NCBI GenBank assembly: GCA_023653785.1
Contig: JAMKCH010084967.1
Location: forward strand, 124,001 to 188,000
DNA length: 64,000 nucleotides
Origin: Ophioderma brevispina
Lineage: Eukaryota > Echinodermata > Ophiuroidea > Amphilepidida > Ophiodermatidae
Reading direction: 5' to 3'
Below the pieces are notes generated by a model. It saw only the letters and a list, made by a program, of their open reading frames with translations. It was not told the origin of the DNA and ran no database searches. The translations under genes were made by a program, and so were the position numbers. Positions 36,858 to 48,579 of this stretch are shown piece after piece. Each line of letters begins with the position of its first letter. Position 1 is the stretch's first letter.

Positions 36858-37877
36858 AATTATTCATTAATTACTCATAAGTTAGTCCAGAACTGGGATC
36901 TGTCATATTTAAAATTGCATTATCAATGATTTGGGATTTCTGATTAATCGGTGACTACAATTGTATTGATTGGACTTGTCATGATTATTTATGAATTCCT
37001 CAGTAATTTGTGTTGAACACTGTGATCTGCCACTTAAAGGTGGATGACCTGATCGACAGCCTCCCCCCCCCCCTTTTACCTCATCAAAATTAAAGGTGCT
37101 TGTTCCGTTTTTTTTTTTTTTTTTTTTGACCGAGAAACCAAATTCACATAAAGCCACCGAGAACGAGCCCCTGCCGGGAATCGAACCCGAGACCTCATTG
37201 GTGAAAGGCGAGGGAAGATACGCTGCGCCAACACGTTCCCCCTAATTATTCATTAATTACTCATAAGTTAGTCCAGAACTGGGATCTGTCATATTTAAAA
37301 TTGCATTATCAATGATTTGGGATTTCTGATTAATCGGTGACTACAATTGTATTGATTGGACTTGTCATGATTATTTATGAATTCCTCAGTAATTTGTGTT
37401 GAACACTGTGATCTGCCACTTAAAGGTGGATGACCTGATTGACAACCTCCCCCCCCCCCTTTTACCTCATCAAAATTAAAGGTGCTTGTTCCGTTTTTTT
37501 TTTTTTTTTTTTTGACCGAGAAACCAAATTCACATAAAGCCACCGAGAACGAGCCCCTGCCGGGAATCGAACCCGAGACCTCATTGGTGAAAGGCGAGGG
37601 AAGATACGCTGCGCCAACACGTTCCCCCTAATTATTCATTAATTACTCATAAGTTAGTCCAGAACTGGGATCTGTCATATTTAAAATTGCATTATCAATG
37701 ATTTGGGATTTCTGATTAATCGGTGACTACAATTGTATTGATTGGACTTGTCATGATTATTTATGAATTCCTCAGTAATTTGTGTTGAACACTGTGATCT
37801 GCCACTTAAAGGTGGATGACCTGATTGACAACCTCCCCCCCCCTTTTACCTCATCAAAATTAAAGGTGCTTGTTCCG
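36743..37877. repeat. Three near-identical ~365-bp tandem units separated by T20
   Basis: Units 36743-37107, 37128-37493 and 37514-37877 each run from the SINE core (cgagaaaccaaattcac) through the SINE head and backbone to the first bases of a TTAA element (ggtgcttgttccg). Units 1 and 2 are followed by exactly 20 T (37108-37127 and 37494-37513). Only unit 3 continues naturally into the element. Units differ mainly in poly-C length and one or two bases. Confidence 0.92.
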
Positions 37878-38194
37878 ATTTTTGTGTATCGTGTTATCTA
37901 CTTGCTAAGAGAGCCTGACACTTGTACACACAGGCCACCAGGAAACAAACTTGCGGTTTTGATGCTAGACGTGATAATGCATAGTGCAACGCCCTATTCA
38001 CTACTGTGTTAATATAGATGGTTAACCATTAATTAAAACGGCAGTTTTTTGTCAGTATCTTGAAAATGGAATGGATTTGAAAGCTGAAATTTAAGGAAGA
38101 CAATGAGAAAAATACGGCCTTTCATCTGATATCAAAATTGATACTACTTCCGGGTAAATCAGGGGGTTCCCAAAGATGGTCGGAACAAGCACCT
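37864..38194. mobile_element. TTAA-flanked MITE, family 4, copy 1
   Basis: TTAA at 37860-37863 and 38195-38198. Ends AGGTGCTTGTTCCGA and TCGGAACAAGCACCT are perfect inverted copies. A relative in opposite orientation is at 63269-63564. The interior has ggttaaccat, shared between copies. Confidence 0.88.
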
Positions 38195-39455
38195 TTAAGA
38201 AGAAAGTTAATATTTTTCTCATCACCCCAGTGAAATTTAAGTACACATTCTTGCTTCTACTATCCAAATGGCCAGACCGATTTCATTCAAAATTTGTAGT
38301 TCGATGTTTTTGGTGACATGCTTCCATGTGTGAGAGAAAATGTCATGAAAAATCGGACCATGATCGGGTCACCACCTTAAAGAACACCGCCTTAAAGGTG
38401 CAACGAGAGATTTTGAAGCACCCAAATATTGTATAATAATAGTAAATTCATATAGATTAGACACTCAATAGATTTCTCACCTTGTATATGGCTACAGAAA
38501 TGTCTTAAAAGAGAGAAAAAGTGACTTTGATTTGCTTAAATTTCAATATAAAAACAATAGGCTGAATTTCGTATTTGCTCCTATACGAAATTAAAAATTT
38601 CACAATTTTTGTAACAAAGAAACATTTCTCAGCTTAATCCTTTCAGATGGGGTTATTTTTGATGGAAAGCTTTACATCAGGGCAAAATCAGTACTTTTGA
38701 TTTTTTTAGGGACACCTAATATGTGAAATCTCTTGTTGCACCTTTAAAGAAATGATAATTAGTGATTATGGGTTTCCAATATAAGCAGTGATTTAGTCAA
38801 ATCTTGTATTGTTTGGAGTTCTCATGAATTAAATCAAATAGTTGCCCTGTCCCTTCGCATAGCCTTTTTTCTTTAACAGCTGCATTCTCAATAGTACATG
38901 TGGTGCCTCATTGTCTATTACGAAAAAACCTGTACTTGCATCGAAGATATGAATTAATCACAAATATGAACACTGTTAATTTCCTGAGTTTGTTCTCCAA
39001 ATTAAAGCATGCTTTATGTTATTCTCCAATTTTCAATTAGAGTTGAATGATTTGTTTACTCATATAATAAATGTGGTTTTGCAAGCTATTTTGAGGAGTG
39101 TACTTTTCTACTTTTTTATTTTCAATTTGCAGTGAATTGTGAAATGTCAGCACAGTTTTCAGCTTATTCACTTCAGGTGTGATTTAACACTTAAGTGCAT
39201 AAGGTTGTCCATATGGACCTCGGATTTTGTTTTTCGCATGTCTCATTTTAATGCAATAACATTTTTGAACAATTTCTTTAGTAATCAAACAACGTTTTAG
39301 TTGTGCAACTTTTGATGAAAAAAATTGATATCGTTTCTGAAAAAAATTAGCCTGGGTCCACCTGATCCACCTTTTGATGCACCATTGGGACGGTCGGTGA
39401 CAAAAATGATTTTTGTGGGCTGCCAGCATAGCTCAGGATCACTTTGCAATTTGTT

Positions 39456-39528
39456 GTGCATGTATGTGTGTGTGTATGTATGTGTGTGTGTATGTGTGTG
39501 TGTATGTGTGTGTGTATGTGTGTGTCAC
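39456..39528. repeat. TG/TATG microsatellite
   Basis: A (TG)n tract with regular tatg interruptions. Copy B has only a short tgtgtg at the equivalent place (about 9640-9653), so it expanded in copy C. It generates spurious Cys/Val and His/Thr frames. Confidence 0.95.
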
Positions 39529-40365
39529 TCAAATGGTTTTTTTTGAGCGACCTTTTGTGGTTACCAATGCATGTAGACTTATGCTATTATCAAATACAAA
39601 TAATAATTAAAAATTACTGTTTCATTAATTAATCACATGCTGATATGTTAATTACTTAAAATAGGCCTGGAATCCATTTCCCTGTACAAATGAAGGGTAA
39701 AATACATGGGCGGGAGAAAAAAAGAAAGTCTATAAATAAAATATTTCAAATCACTAATGTTGGGTTCTAAATAATAAATTTGGTGTATTCTTAACTCAGA
39801 ATAACCATTAGATTAATTTTTTAGTGCACAATGTTCGAGAAGAAGCAAAACAAAATGGCTTCTTTTTCTGCATATGGAAATTGTTTCGCCACTATTTCTG
39901 AACCAATCAATATTTTTTACATTTTCAGTAATAATGTTTTCTTAAGATAGTCATTATGTGTGGAAAAATCCAATGGGAAAGTTGTTTTCAGAGGGGGAGT
40001 CCACTTGGACCAATGGGAGTGTATATAGAAGTATGCCTACCAATGTATTACTAAATGTTAATACAATGTTAGGCATCTAAATATGCAAAAAAAAACTTGT
40101 TTCACAAAATGTTGGGGTGCATTTTTCTGAAAATGCCCTTGTGTTTTTTAAGAAAAAAAGACATTGCTTTTTTCAAGCTTTACAATTTTGAAAACCTGTA
40201 GCAACTGCATATTCTTGATTCAGAGACAGCTATTGAAACATTCTCGAATAAAAAATTCAAAATAAAAAAGCTATCAAGCAGTATGGGACCTCCCTAGCCT
40301 CCTCATGTTCTAGATTCAGGAAATCATGTACCACAGCTTCTGAGAACCTCTCGGTCTTGTTCACC

Positions 40366-41426
40366 CAGTCAAAGCGCAGATCACACAAATACTGCTTATT
40401 TTCTTTTCAGCAACTCAACTGACTTCGAATGACCGCTATGAAAAAAGTGTAAAATAGATTTGCTCAAGGTACATTTTTGTTTGATTTCGCGTTGTTACCG
40501 TCTTTGAAATTGTTTGAAATAGGAGTAATTGGATAGATATATGTCTAAACTAGCATGATGAAGTCGGTGATGGTTGATATTAAATGTAAAATTATCATTT
40601 TTCAAACAAATCAAATGATACAGATTTTAGGTGCAAAGTCGGGTTAAAAACCAGCCACAAATAATGCTATTGGAAACGGACAGTTCTGATTTTCTCAGTT
40701 TTCAAAATTTACAGCATTTTCTTCCATAATACATCAAAATTAAATTACAGGAACATACGAACGGTCAAGTCCACGAAAATAACACAAAAATATAATTCAA
40801 ATGTTTAGGCCCAATTTCTCTGTGTGATTGCTATGTTATCAATCAATATTGCCATTGTTATAGGCAAGACCGTGGAACTAATTGTGCATGTATTTCCCAG
40901 CTCTCCCCACAGCGGGTGAAATGAACACATTGGGAATGACTCGTGGTATATGGAAATACAATAAAACTTGATCTCGTAAAAGGCCGAAGTAATTCAATAT
41001 TTGGTATAGTTTTACATCATTTTGGTACCACGAGAAAGCGTTGGACACCAATTATTTTTGGCACATAGGAAGCCACATATCTTACCAACAGTTTGCCAGA
41101 ATCTGTCGGAAACGGTCAGATCCACGGTTTTGTTTGGGGACACTACGCGACATATTAAAATTGAATACAGTTTTAAAACAACTGTCATCACATAATTATT
41201 TAAGGAATATAAATTTTCTGATATGCTAGGCAAAGAAAAAACAGATTTCTTTTCTGGACTCATTTAGCGCTTCTAATATTTGTACCAGGTCCACTTAAAA
41301 TGGTTCAAATTTAAGCTTTAATTTCAGAAAACTTCGCAAAGATTCGCCACTGACACTTTGCTTGGGAATTACGCGCTAAGAAATCATGACCTTTGCAGGC
41401 ACAAAGTGTGACCTGCTGTCTGACTG
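40366..41426. mobile_element. Copy-C-specific TIR element (CAGTCA ends, 1.06 kb)
   Basis: The left end has CAGTCA, then CGCAG, then TCACAC, and mirrors the right end GTGTGACCTGCTGTCTGACTG in the same order. The flanks are CACC on both sides (40362-40365 and 41427-41430), a candidate 4-bp target duplication. The backbone resumes at tctagatgttgcatgagg, as in copy B near 11255. No transposase was recognised, so the superfamily is open. Confidence 0.65.
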
Positions 41427-42403
41427 CACCTCTAGATGTTGCATGAGGTCAATTTTGTATTGTTTATTGATAAAATTTTAAAATTTCAAAACAGTCATGT
41501 GTGAATCTGATATTGGTTAATGAATTTTCAGGTGAAATATCTGATTGACTGACCCTCATTTTGGAGTCAAACAGGCAATATAAGTTTCTTTTTTAAAATT
41601 TTATTCAGACTTTTAAGTTTCTGTTTTATGAGGCTACAGAAAGAGTATTATGCATTAGGTACACCGGAAACTTTTCTCAATACTTCCCATCTTCCCATTT
41701 CTATTGAGTTGACAGGCCTGAACCATTCCAAGCATGTTATACTGTAAGTGATTGATAAACATGCGTGTTGTTGTCAATAAACTGCAATGTCGGAAATTAA
41801 CAGAAAAATATATTAGTCTGATGGCACTATTGGGAATGTTGATTTCCTGAACCCCAAGATTGTTTGCCATAAAGCGGTTTTTGTTATTCTTCAAATATCG
41901 TATCACTAGTTCAATCTCAGTGCACTTTCATAACTGGAACATATCGTTATTGCGTTGTGTATAGAAGAAAGAAAAAACGGCAGAAGAGCTTTCAGCCTCC
42001 AAAGCCGTCTGTTGGTCTTGACGGCATTTCTCGCGGACTCGCCGTGGCGCGCTAAATTTAGAACCCAACTCCGTGCGGTCTTCCCAATTATAACTTATAC
42101 ACCCTCCAAGTGCAATGTTTATATATGATACAATTGAATTGTGGACGCTCTGATTGAATTCCCTCAGGTCCCTAATTTTTGTCACAAGGTATTAATTGCC
42201 CCATCTATCCACAAGAAAGTGTCGGTAATATTGCCCATTGAATTAGTCGCGGACACAAATACCTCAACCGGGCCTTCGTCTGAATGGTGGCGTTGGCTGA
42301 ATGGCAAACCTTTGGCGTGACGGCTGAACGCAAGTTTGTGTTTTGCGAAGGTCTTACATAAGGTATTAAGACAATCTTTATCTTGCCATCCCTGTAATTA
42401 TTT

Positions 42404-44265
42404 TGTCGGGTCGCCTTAGCTACCCGCTATAGAAACCACTGCTCTCAAATTGCGAAGGAGTCTATTTCTATAGGCTGAAGGGTTCATTTCATTAAATGTT
42501 TTCTTTTATGAAATGACTACGCGTATATATTAACTTTGAGTTTTTTAGTGTTGGGTGTTTGTGTAAGCGATGCAATTTCAGACAAGAATACAGCATTGCA
42601 TGTTTGAATGGCTTAAAAAGCATTTCTTTGATTTTTCCTGTGAAGACTTGCTTTTGATGGGAGTTTGGTTAAAACCGTGCAGGGATAGATGCCAGGGTGA
42701 AGTAACAAATAATGAGAGTTTAAAAGTAAAAGAAGTGATCACAGAGGCCACGTAGAGTTAATCTACGGTGATTGAAGCTTTACTCCATGTATTTGTGGTT
42801 GATATTATTAAGACGAAGTTTTAGGTACATCTTTATTTGAAAAGACCGGAAGGTTAACCTACATTAATTAAAGCTTAAAATTTGAGGATTAGTTTAACAC
42901 CTTTTGCGCCCAATTGGGCGTTTTTTCTATTTTCTTTATTTGAAATGATAGGAAGGTGTACCTATGTTAATTTAACAAACGAATGGGGCTACGGAAGAAT
43001 ATTTAAAAAAACAGCTTATAATTTGGGGATTCATTTTTAACACTTTTGCGCCCACTGGGCGTTTTTTTTTCTATTTTCTTTATTTGAATGATCGGAAGGT
43101 GTAACCTATGTTCAATTAAAGCTTATAACTTGGGGTTCAGTTTTAACACATTTTGCTCCCAATTGGCGTTTTTTTTATTCTATTTTCTTTTTGAAAGGAC
43201 AGGAAGGTGTAACCTATGTTGAAATTTAAACAAAGCCCCCTTTTTTTTTTAAATTTAAAAAACCTTGGGGATTCAGTTTTGTCCATACATTTTTTCGCCC
43301 ATTGGGCGTTTTTTCTATTTTCTTTATTTAAAATGATGGAAGGTGTAACCGATTTTAAATTAACAGGTTTATAACTTGTGGATCAGTTTTATAACCCACT
43401 TTGCGCCCAATTGGGCGTTTTTTCTATTTTCTTTATATTTGAAATGCCGGAAGGTTAACTTACCTAAATTTTAATTAAGCTTATCACTTGGTGATTCAGT
43501 TTTAACACATTTTGCTCCCAATTGGGCGTTTTTTCTATTTTCTTTATTTGAAATGACAGGAAGGTATACCTCTGTTAAATTACGTTTATAACTTGGGGAT
43601 TCAGTTTCACACATTTTTGGGCCCCATTGGGCGTGTTTCTATGTTCTTTATTTGAAATGACAGGAAGCTGTAACCTATGTTAAATTACAGCTTATAACTT
43701 GGGCATCAGTTTTTTAACACATTTTGCGCCCATGGACGTTTTTTCCTATTTTCTTATTGAATGCTTAGGAAGGTGTAACCTTGTTAAATTAAAGCTTATA
43801 AAACGTGGGCATTCAGTTTAAAAACACATTTTTGCGCCAATTGGGCGTTTTTTTCATTTTCTTTATTTGAAATGACAGGAAGGTGTAACCTAATGTTCAT
43901 TAAAAGCTTATAACTTGGGGATTCAGTTCAACACATTTTGTGGCGGCCCAATTGGGCGTTTTTTCCTATTTTCTTATTTGAAATGACCGGAAGGTGTAAT
44001 CTATGTAAAATTAAAGCTATTAACTATGTGAGTCAAATGTCCACCCCAATTTCACCGGTCAACGGGAGATCGGTTGTAAACCAAGGTGATTGGTCTAATG
44101 AAATCTTATGCTCATGTCTCAAACCTCTACTTTAAATCATTTTAATGGATTTCTTTTTTATACAGTTTTCTGTAATAAATTGCAACTTAACTAGAAACCA
44201 GCTACTCCTTTAAATGCTTTTTAATGTTGTTCTTATTTCTTGTAAATATGCCTGGCGACCCTACA
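42404..44265. mobile_element. TIR element packed with a minisatellite (1.86 kb)
   Basis: Ends TGTCGGGTCGCC and GGCGACCCTACA are inverted copies with one mismatch. Copy B runs straight across the site (near 12212-12225, tgtaattatttttaatttg), so the whole 1.86 kb is an insertion. About 1.2 kb of the interior is the tandem array at 42835-44035; the remainder is unique. No transposase frame was found. The flank is AT-rich, so the target duplication cannot be read with confidence. Confidence 0.75.
42835..44035 (+). repeat. ~109-bp minisatellite, about ten and a half units
   Basis: Each unit has a palindromic core cgcccaattgggcg, a T run of six or more, ctattttctttatttgaaat, ga(c/t)aggaaggtgtaacctat, and ttataacttggggattcag. 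The cores lie near 42916, 43057, 43165, 43304, 43413, 43524, 43629, 43734, 43843 and 43954, so spacing is mostly 105-111 with two longer units of about 140. Units differ by substitutions and one-base indels. The array lies wholly inside the TIR element at 42404-44265. Confidence 0.93.
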
Positions 44266-45069
44266 ATTTTTTTTTTAAGTAACTGTTTAATAATTGATAC
44301 CGAATCAGGATGTTATCATTGTTCCAGATCTACTCGGCTTCACCTCCCGGCCCACTGGCCTGTGCGTTTTTGCCCCGTGGCATTGACGTCATCGTTTCAT
44401 TATGCTTTCATGTGTCTTTTGTGTTCTTTTCAACAATTTGGGGGTGTCTTCATAAATAGACGCTGCATTTTGGTGTTAATTTTGCAGCTAGTAGGAATGG
44501 TGAGAAAGGACTTGCAAATATTTTATGCTCAGTTACATAATGGAAAATTGCAACCTTTAGTGTGTTATTACTATAATAGTCTAAACTATCAGTTGGTAAC
44601 ATGTAGCTCACGTACTCCATATAGTGTACAATAGGGTAATCAATAAAATGCAGGGCTGAAACATAAAGTCGTATATTTTATTGCCGTTTATTCATCCTAG
44701 CTTGATTTAAGATTATTGTGGGTCTTACGTATGTCTTAAGTGTATGTAAAAGTGCATACTATGTTATTACTTCTGTTCTTGCTCTTTCTCTGAAGCTTTT
44801 CAAAATATATGTTGACACACGATTAAAGGAGCTGCTCTTAATTCATCTGCCTTATGTTTAATTGGGATAGCATCCAATAAAGTTGAAGTAGCATTATCCC
44901 ATAGATAACATTTTTATCTGATCTATATCTAATGACCAGGTTACGCCTATAAGCCATCAGCGGCTTTGTTTTGTGCCTTCTAAGAGCTTTCCTGCTTTTG
45001 TTATCAATCCCCCCCCCCCCGGCCGAAAAGGGCATGGGGGATTTTGCAACAGCAGATTCCTTATGCGTG

Positions 45070-45300
45070 TGTGTCATAAGCCCCATAGACCAAATTTCAG
45101 AAATTTGCTGTCGTCCCAAAATTTTCCTCTATTCCCTATATCCATAACTCCCACAGACCAAAATAGAATTTTGATGTGTTCCACATAAGACCGTAGAGCA
45201 AATATCAGAATTTGCTGCATTCCCCATATGACTGATGACAACATTTCAGAATTTTGCTACATTCTCCATAAGACCGATTGGAGAATGAACTTTGCTGTAT
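45070..45300. repeat. Degenerate ~50-bp tandem repeat at the end of copy C
   Basis: Counterpart of 16270-16560, with repeated gaccaaatttcagaa-like and tccccata/cataag words. Just upstream copy C has an extra poly-C and agggcatggggg segment (about 45007-45040) missing from copy B. Confidence 0.6.
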
Positions 45301-45302
45301 TT

Positions 45303-46150
45303 CCCATAAGACTCATGACTCATAGACCATGTTTTTGTTATATTCTCCATGGAAGAAGCAGGCTGTGAGCAGGGGAAGAGCCCCTGGTGGGGGTCGAGGG
45401 AAATATATGTATTTTCAGACAAATTTAGCATTATTTTGAACCATTTTGGTGCAATCTGAAGACTATAATTATTACAGCTGCAAAATTCTTATTTCTTTTT
45501 TCGACCTCATGATTCCATTGGATGTGCTTCTACTTTAAGTGTGTACATTACTTGCATACATGGGTTGCATGAATTTCAAGTTTAGGGTCTCTTTAAAAAA
45601 ATACAAAAAATCAAAAACAAAAAGCAGTGTGTTATATACTTGTAAATCAATATAATGTTCAAGGCTTTGTTGCTCATTAACTTTCTTATTTGACATGGGA
45701 TACTATGGTATAAGTCACTTTTTCAAAAGTAGCATATGTTCTTTTATATTCTCCCAAAAATAAATAGTTAAATGTCTCTGATGTCAAGCAGTTTAATTCT
45801 TATTTTTTCACATGTTTCATGCTCACTATTGCCGGACAGGCCTTGTGGTGGGATGTTTTGATTAAGACTGCATGCTGTTAATGATTTTTGAGGCTTGAAT
45901 TAGGATCGGAACAGACCGTGTTATATTGAGCGGAACTCTAGGGAAACAAAATCAATAGATTTCTGTGTAGAAACTGCATGTAATAACAGAAAACAGTAGC
46001 CGGGGTATTTAAGACAAATTCTAGAGATGCTTTTGCAGGGCATCATGTTCAGGGAAGAAAATGTTGACTGCAAGGACAAGTTGAAGTTGAAAATGGATGG
46101 GAGTGTTAGTCTTTAAAGGTGCATATCTTGATTTTAGCACCTACTGTTTT
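45303..46150. other. Non-coding stretch, no gene supported
   Basis: Mostly AT-rich unique sequence. A short frame after a cag at 46038 (GIMFREENVDCKDKL) looks charged but has no donor site and ends in a stop. Confidence 0.45.
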
Positions 46151-46151
46151 A

Positions 46152-48152
46152 TTTCACAGCTGTTTGAAAATCTTATTTATTATGGCAAAAGGAGAATAAA
46201 ACAAAAAATATCGACGGCGACACACTTTTGACAACTGATTTGGTTTTTTATTCCACTAACTACATCCTGTGTAAATTTGACGAAATTTCATTGCGAGCAA
46301 ATATGATTTTTCATAAAAAATCTAGTTTTACATGTGTTTCTATGGGGAATAGACATAGAGGGTGCTATAACTTAAGGTAGAGTCACACAGAAGACAGCTC
46401 CCGACCCAACCACTTCCCGACTACACAAGAACGCATTTTTTTTTCAAAATCGGCTAGTCTTGTTCAAACGTGCAAAATTTACCATTTTTATCCCGACCAG
46501 GGATGATTAGTCTGCGAGTATCCCCGTCATCAACGAGACAAGGGATGCTGAAACGCCAAGCAGTAGGCGACAGCATCATGAAATCAACAAGATCCAGCAT
46601 GTTTAATTGGTGACGCCACTTGTTCAGTCCCCGATTAGTCGCCGACCTTGAAGCGATGGCACAAGTTGTGACATGTCGCTGTCAAGACTGCTCGTCGATT
46701 GGTCGGCGAGTTGTTGACGCCAAGAAAGGTACCGTCACATGAGGACAACCCGCGACGCGACCCGACCCAACCTCTTCTCAACTAGACAAGACCACATTCT
46801 TTCAAAATCGGCTGCAGTCTTGTTCAAATTACAAGACAAGAGATGCTCAATCGCCGAGCAGTAGGTGATCAAGCAGTCCACTTGTTCAGTTCTCAATCAG
46901 TCGCAGACCTTAAACACAGCACCAAGTTGCCTGTCAAGACTGCAAGTCGGCGACTTATCGTCTGTAGTTGCCGAGTGTAGTTTAGTCGCCACAATTATCA
47001 TGTCCCGGTTCTTGCATGTCTCTCATGGCTGGAGCAGACTCATTGCCGACAACTTTCCAACTGCCACATAAACCAATCATGATGCGCACCAAACTCATCG
47101 GTACCGCTTCCAAGTCAACCTTCCCGATGCCAAACCCGCCACAATTTTTTAAGCTGCCAAGAAAAAATCGTGCGGGTTTTTTTTTCCAAAGTTGCCATGT
47201 TTAGGCAATCAAAGTTTCCACTTTAGCATCAATGCTTTCCAACTTGGGATGGGAAACCGACTAACCTAAAAGACAGAAGGAAGATAGCAAGACGAACTAT
47301 GCTCAGAAGATCGTCAGGGTCAGATAGCATCCCAGCAGAAAAAAAAAAGTTTTCCCTTTTTTTTTTTTCCACATCCGGCCTATCATCTCGCGCCTAAATC
47401 ACACCCCACAAGTTATATTAAACCAACTGGCAAAAAGGATTTCTATCTGACAATCAATATTTCCACACACTAGTAAATGACTGGAACTCTCTCCCGGAAC
47501 ATATTATCAACATCAAACGGAAATAACATCCTTCAAGTCAGCAGGGAGTGCGTGAGCTAACATCAATTCAGCCAGCATCAAGCAACCAATAAGTACTTTA
47601 CATTACGCACAACTATCCCTCTCATTGGCTTCAATCAGGAAGTGTTGAGAGCATTTTCCAGATCCAGATCCACATGCCCCGACCAACAAGACGCAGAAGA
47701 CTGTACAGGACAGTCCCAGGAATGGCCAAAAACTAACCGAAAAGGAAAATGCTCACATTTTCGAAAAATGGCCAATCGGCACCAAGTCTTGAGCAGTGCT
47801 TGAAGCGTTTTTCTAGCAAATAATGGGTAGGACTACAGACGACTGTACAGAAACAGGCCCACAGACCTTGCCAGAACTACACATGTAAAAGAAAAATGCT
47901 CACGATTTTCAAAACATTGCCAATCGGCACCAGACTGGGAGCAGTCTGGAAGTAGTGGTTTTCTTAGCCAACATAAAATCGGCTTGTGATGAGACTATTG
48001 ACCCTTTGTAGCCAATATGGCAGATTACAGCAAGGTAATAGGTCTTGCAGGTCTCCCCTTATATTCAGTTGTCAATTGTGTCCACCTTGCTTAAAAATGT
48101 TTTTAACTCCAAAAATAAAAGAGACAATTTGCATGGGGGACCAACCAAGCTG
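46152..48152. mobile_element. Third copy of the CACAGCTGTTTGA element, split by an insertion
   Basis: The left part (46152-46371) matches 8160-8380 and the right part (about 47990-48152) matches about 8400-8567. The intervening ~1.6 kb is absent from the other copies. Shared words include acttttgacaact, acgaaatttcattgcg and agagggtgctata on the left, and tatattcagttgtcaa on the right. The right terminus is worn. Confidence 0.6.
46372..47990. repeat. Insertion with internal direct repeats, CpG-richer
   Basis: It interrupts the element above. Two diverged copies of a ~350-bp segment lie side by side (about 46380-46735 and 46740-46995), sharing cccgacccaacc, tcttgttcaaa, agacaagrgatgct and agcagtagg. 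A further ~150-bp pair lies at about 47690-47815 and 47830-47960 (aaaatgctcac, gccaatcggcacca). The composition is richer in CG than the surroundings. No coding region was recognised and the ends are not convincing TIRs. Confidence 0.55.
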
Positions 48153-48222
48153 CGATTTACGATCACTGATATTCTTGAGAAAGCTTATTCCCAAAATAGT
48201 ATATAATATTGAATGGCGTTGA

Positions 48223-48325
48223 GTATGAATACAAGAATATATTGCACGAGCTAGGAAAAATATTGTACGAGACAAAGACGAGTACAATATTTTCTAGCAG
48301 AGTGCAATATATTCTTGTATCATAC
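48223..48325. repeat. Hairpin MITE-like inverted repeat
   Basis: Arms gtatgaatacaagaatatat and atatattcttgtatcatac, then inner arms aatattgtac and gtacaatatt, pair around a short loop near 48268-48275. The arms are about 45 bases with small mismatches. Confidence 0.85.
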
Positions 48326-48579
48326 GAAATTGTTGTTATTTAAAAAATTAATTCAATATTATATTATTAATATCATGCTGACTCAAAGTCAAACCTTTGC
48401 TGTTCGACAGTGTTGTAGTACAAAAGTACCAGTCAGTCAAAAATGACCGGAGGCGATAAATATTCAAAATAATATAACGTATTAAATCCCGGGGGATTTT
48501 CCGTAAAATGTACAATACAAAGATAGGATTTTCTTGTCCCCTTGCACCACTCGGAACCTGAGATAAATAATAATAGTTG

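Larger units (their letters stand above)
36108..45302 (+). repeat. Segmental duplication, copy C
   Basis: Direct-orientation partner of the 1.8-16.6 kb block. It lacks the foldback element and the mariner derivative, so its sequence at about 36950-36975 and 38755-38775 serves as an empty site for both. It carries its own insertions: a SINE (36529-36857), a TTAA element (37864-38194), a CAGTCA-ended element (40366-41426) and a TIR element holding a minisatellite (42404-44265). The internal repeat of the B copy end is present again at about 45070-45300. No conserved open frame common to both copies was found. Confidence 0.85.

Noticed and set aside
36909..37543. Two near-identical 82-codon minus-strand frames
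   Set aside because: They repeat because the DNA is tandemly duplicated, and their Lys and Gly runs come from the T20 and poly-C tracts.
42906..42930. Rho-independent terminator (palindrome plus T run)
   Set aside because: The window is eukaryotic and the motif repeats in every minisatellite unit, so a bacterial terminator is not plausible.
42835..44035. CRISPR array
   Set aside because: The ~109-bp units are continuous tandem repeats without distinct spacers, and the DNA is eukaryotic.
46038..46120. Charged frame after a cag acceptor (GIMFREENVDCKDKL)
   Set aside because: No consensus donor precedes the stop, and the composition alone is not enough to call an exon.
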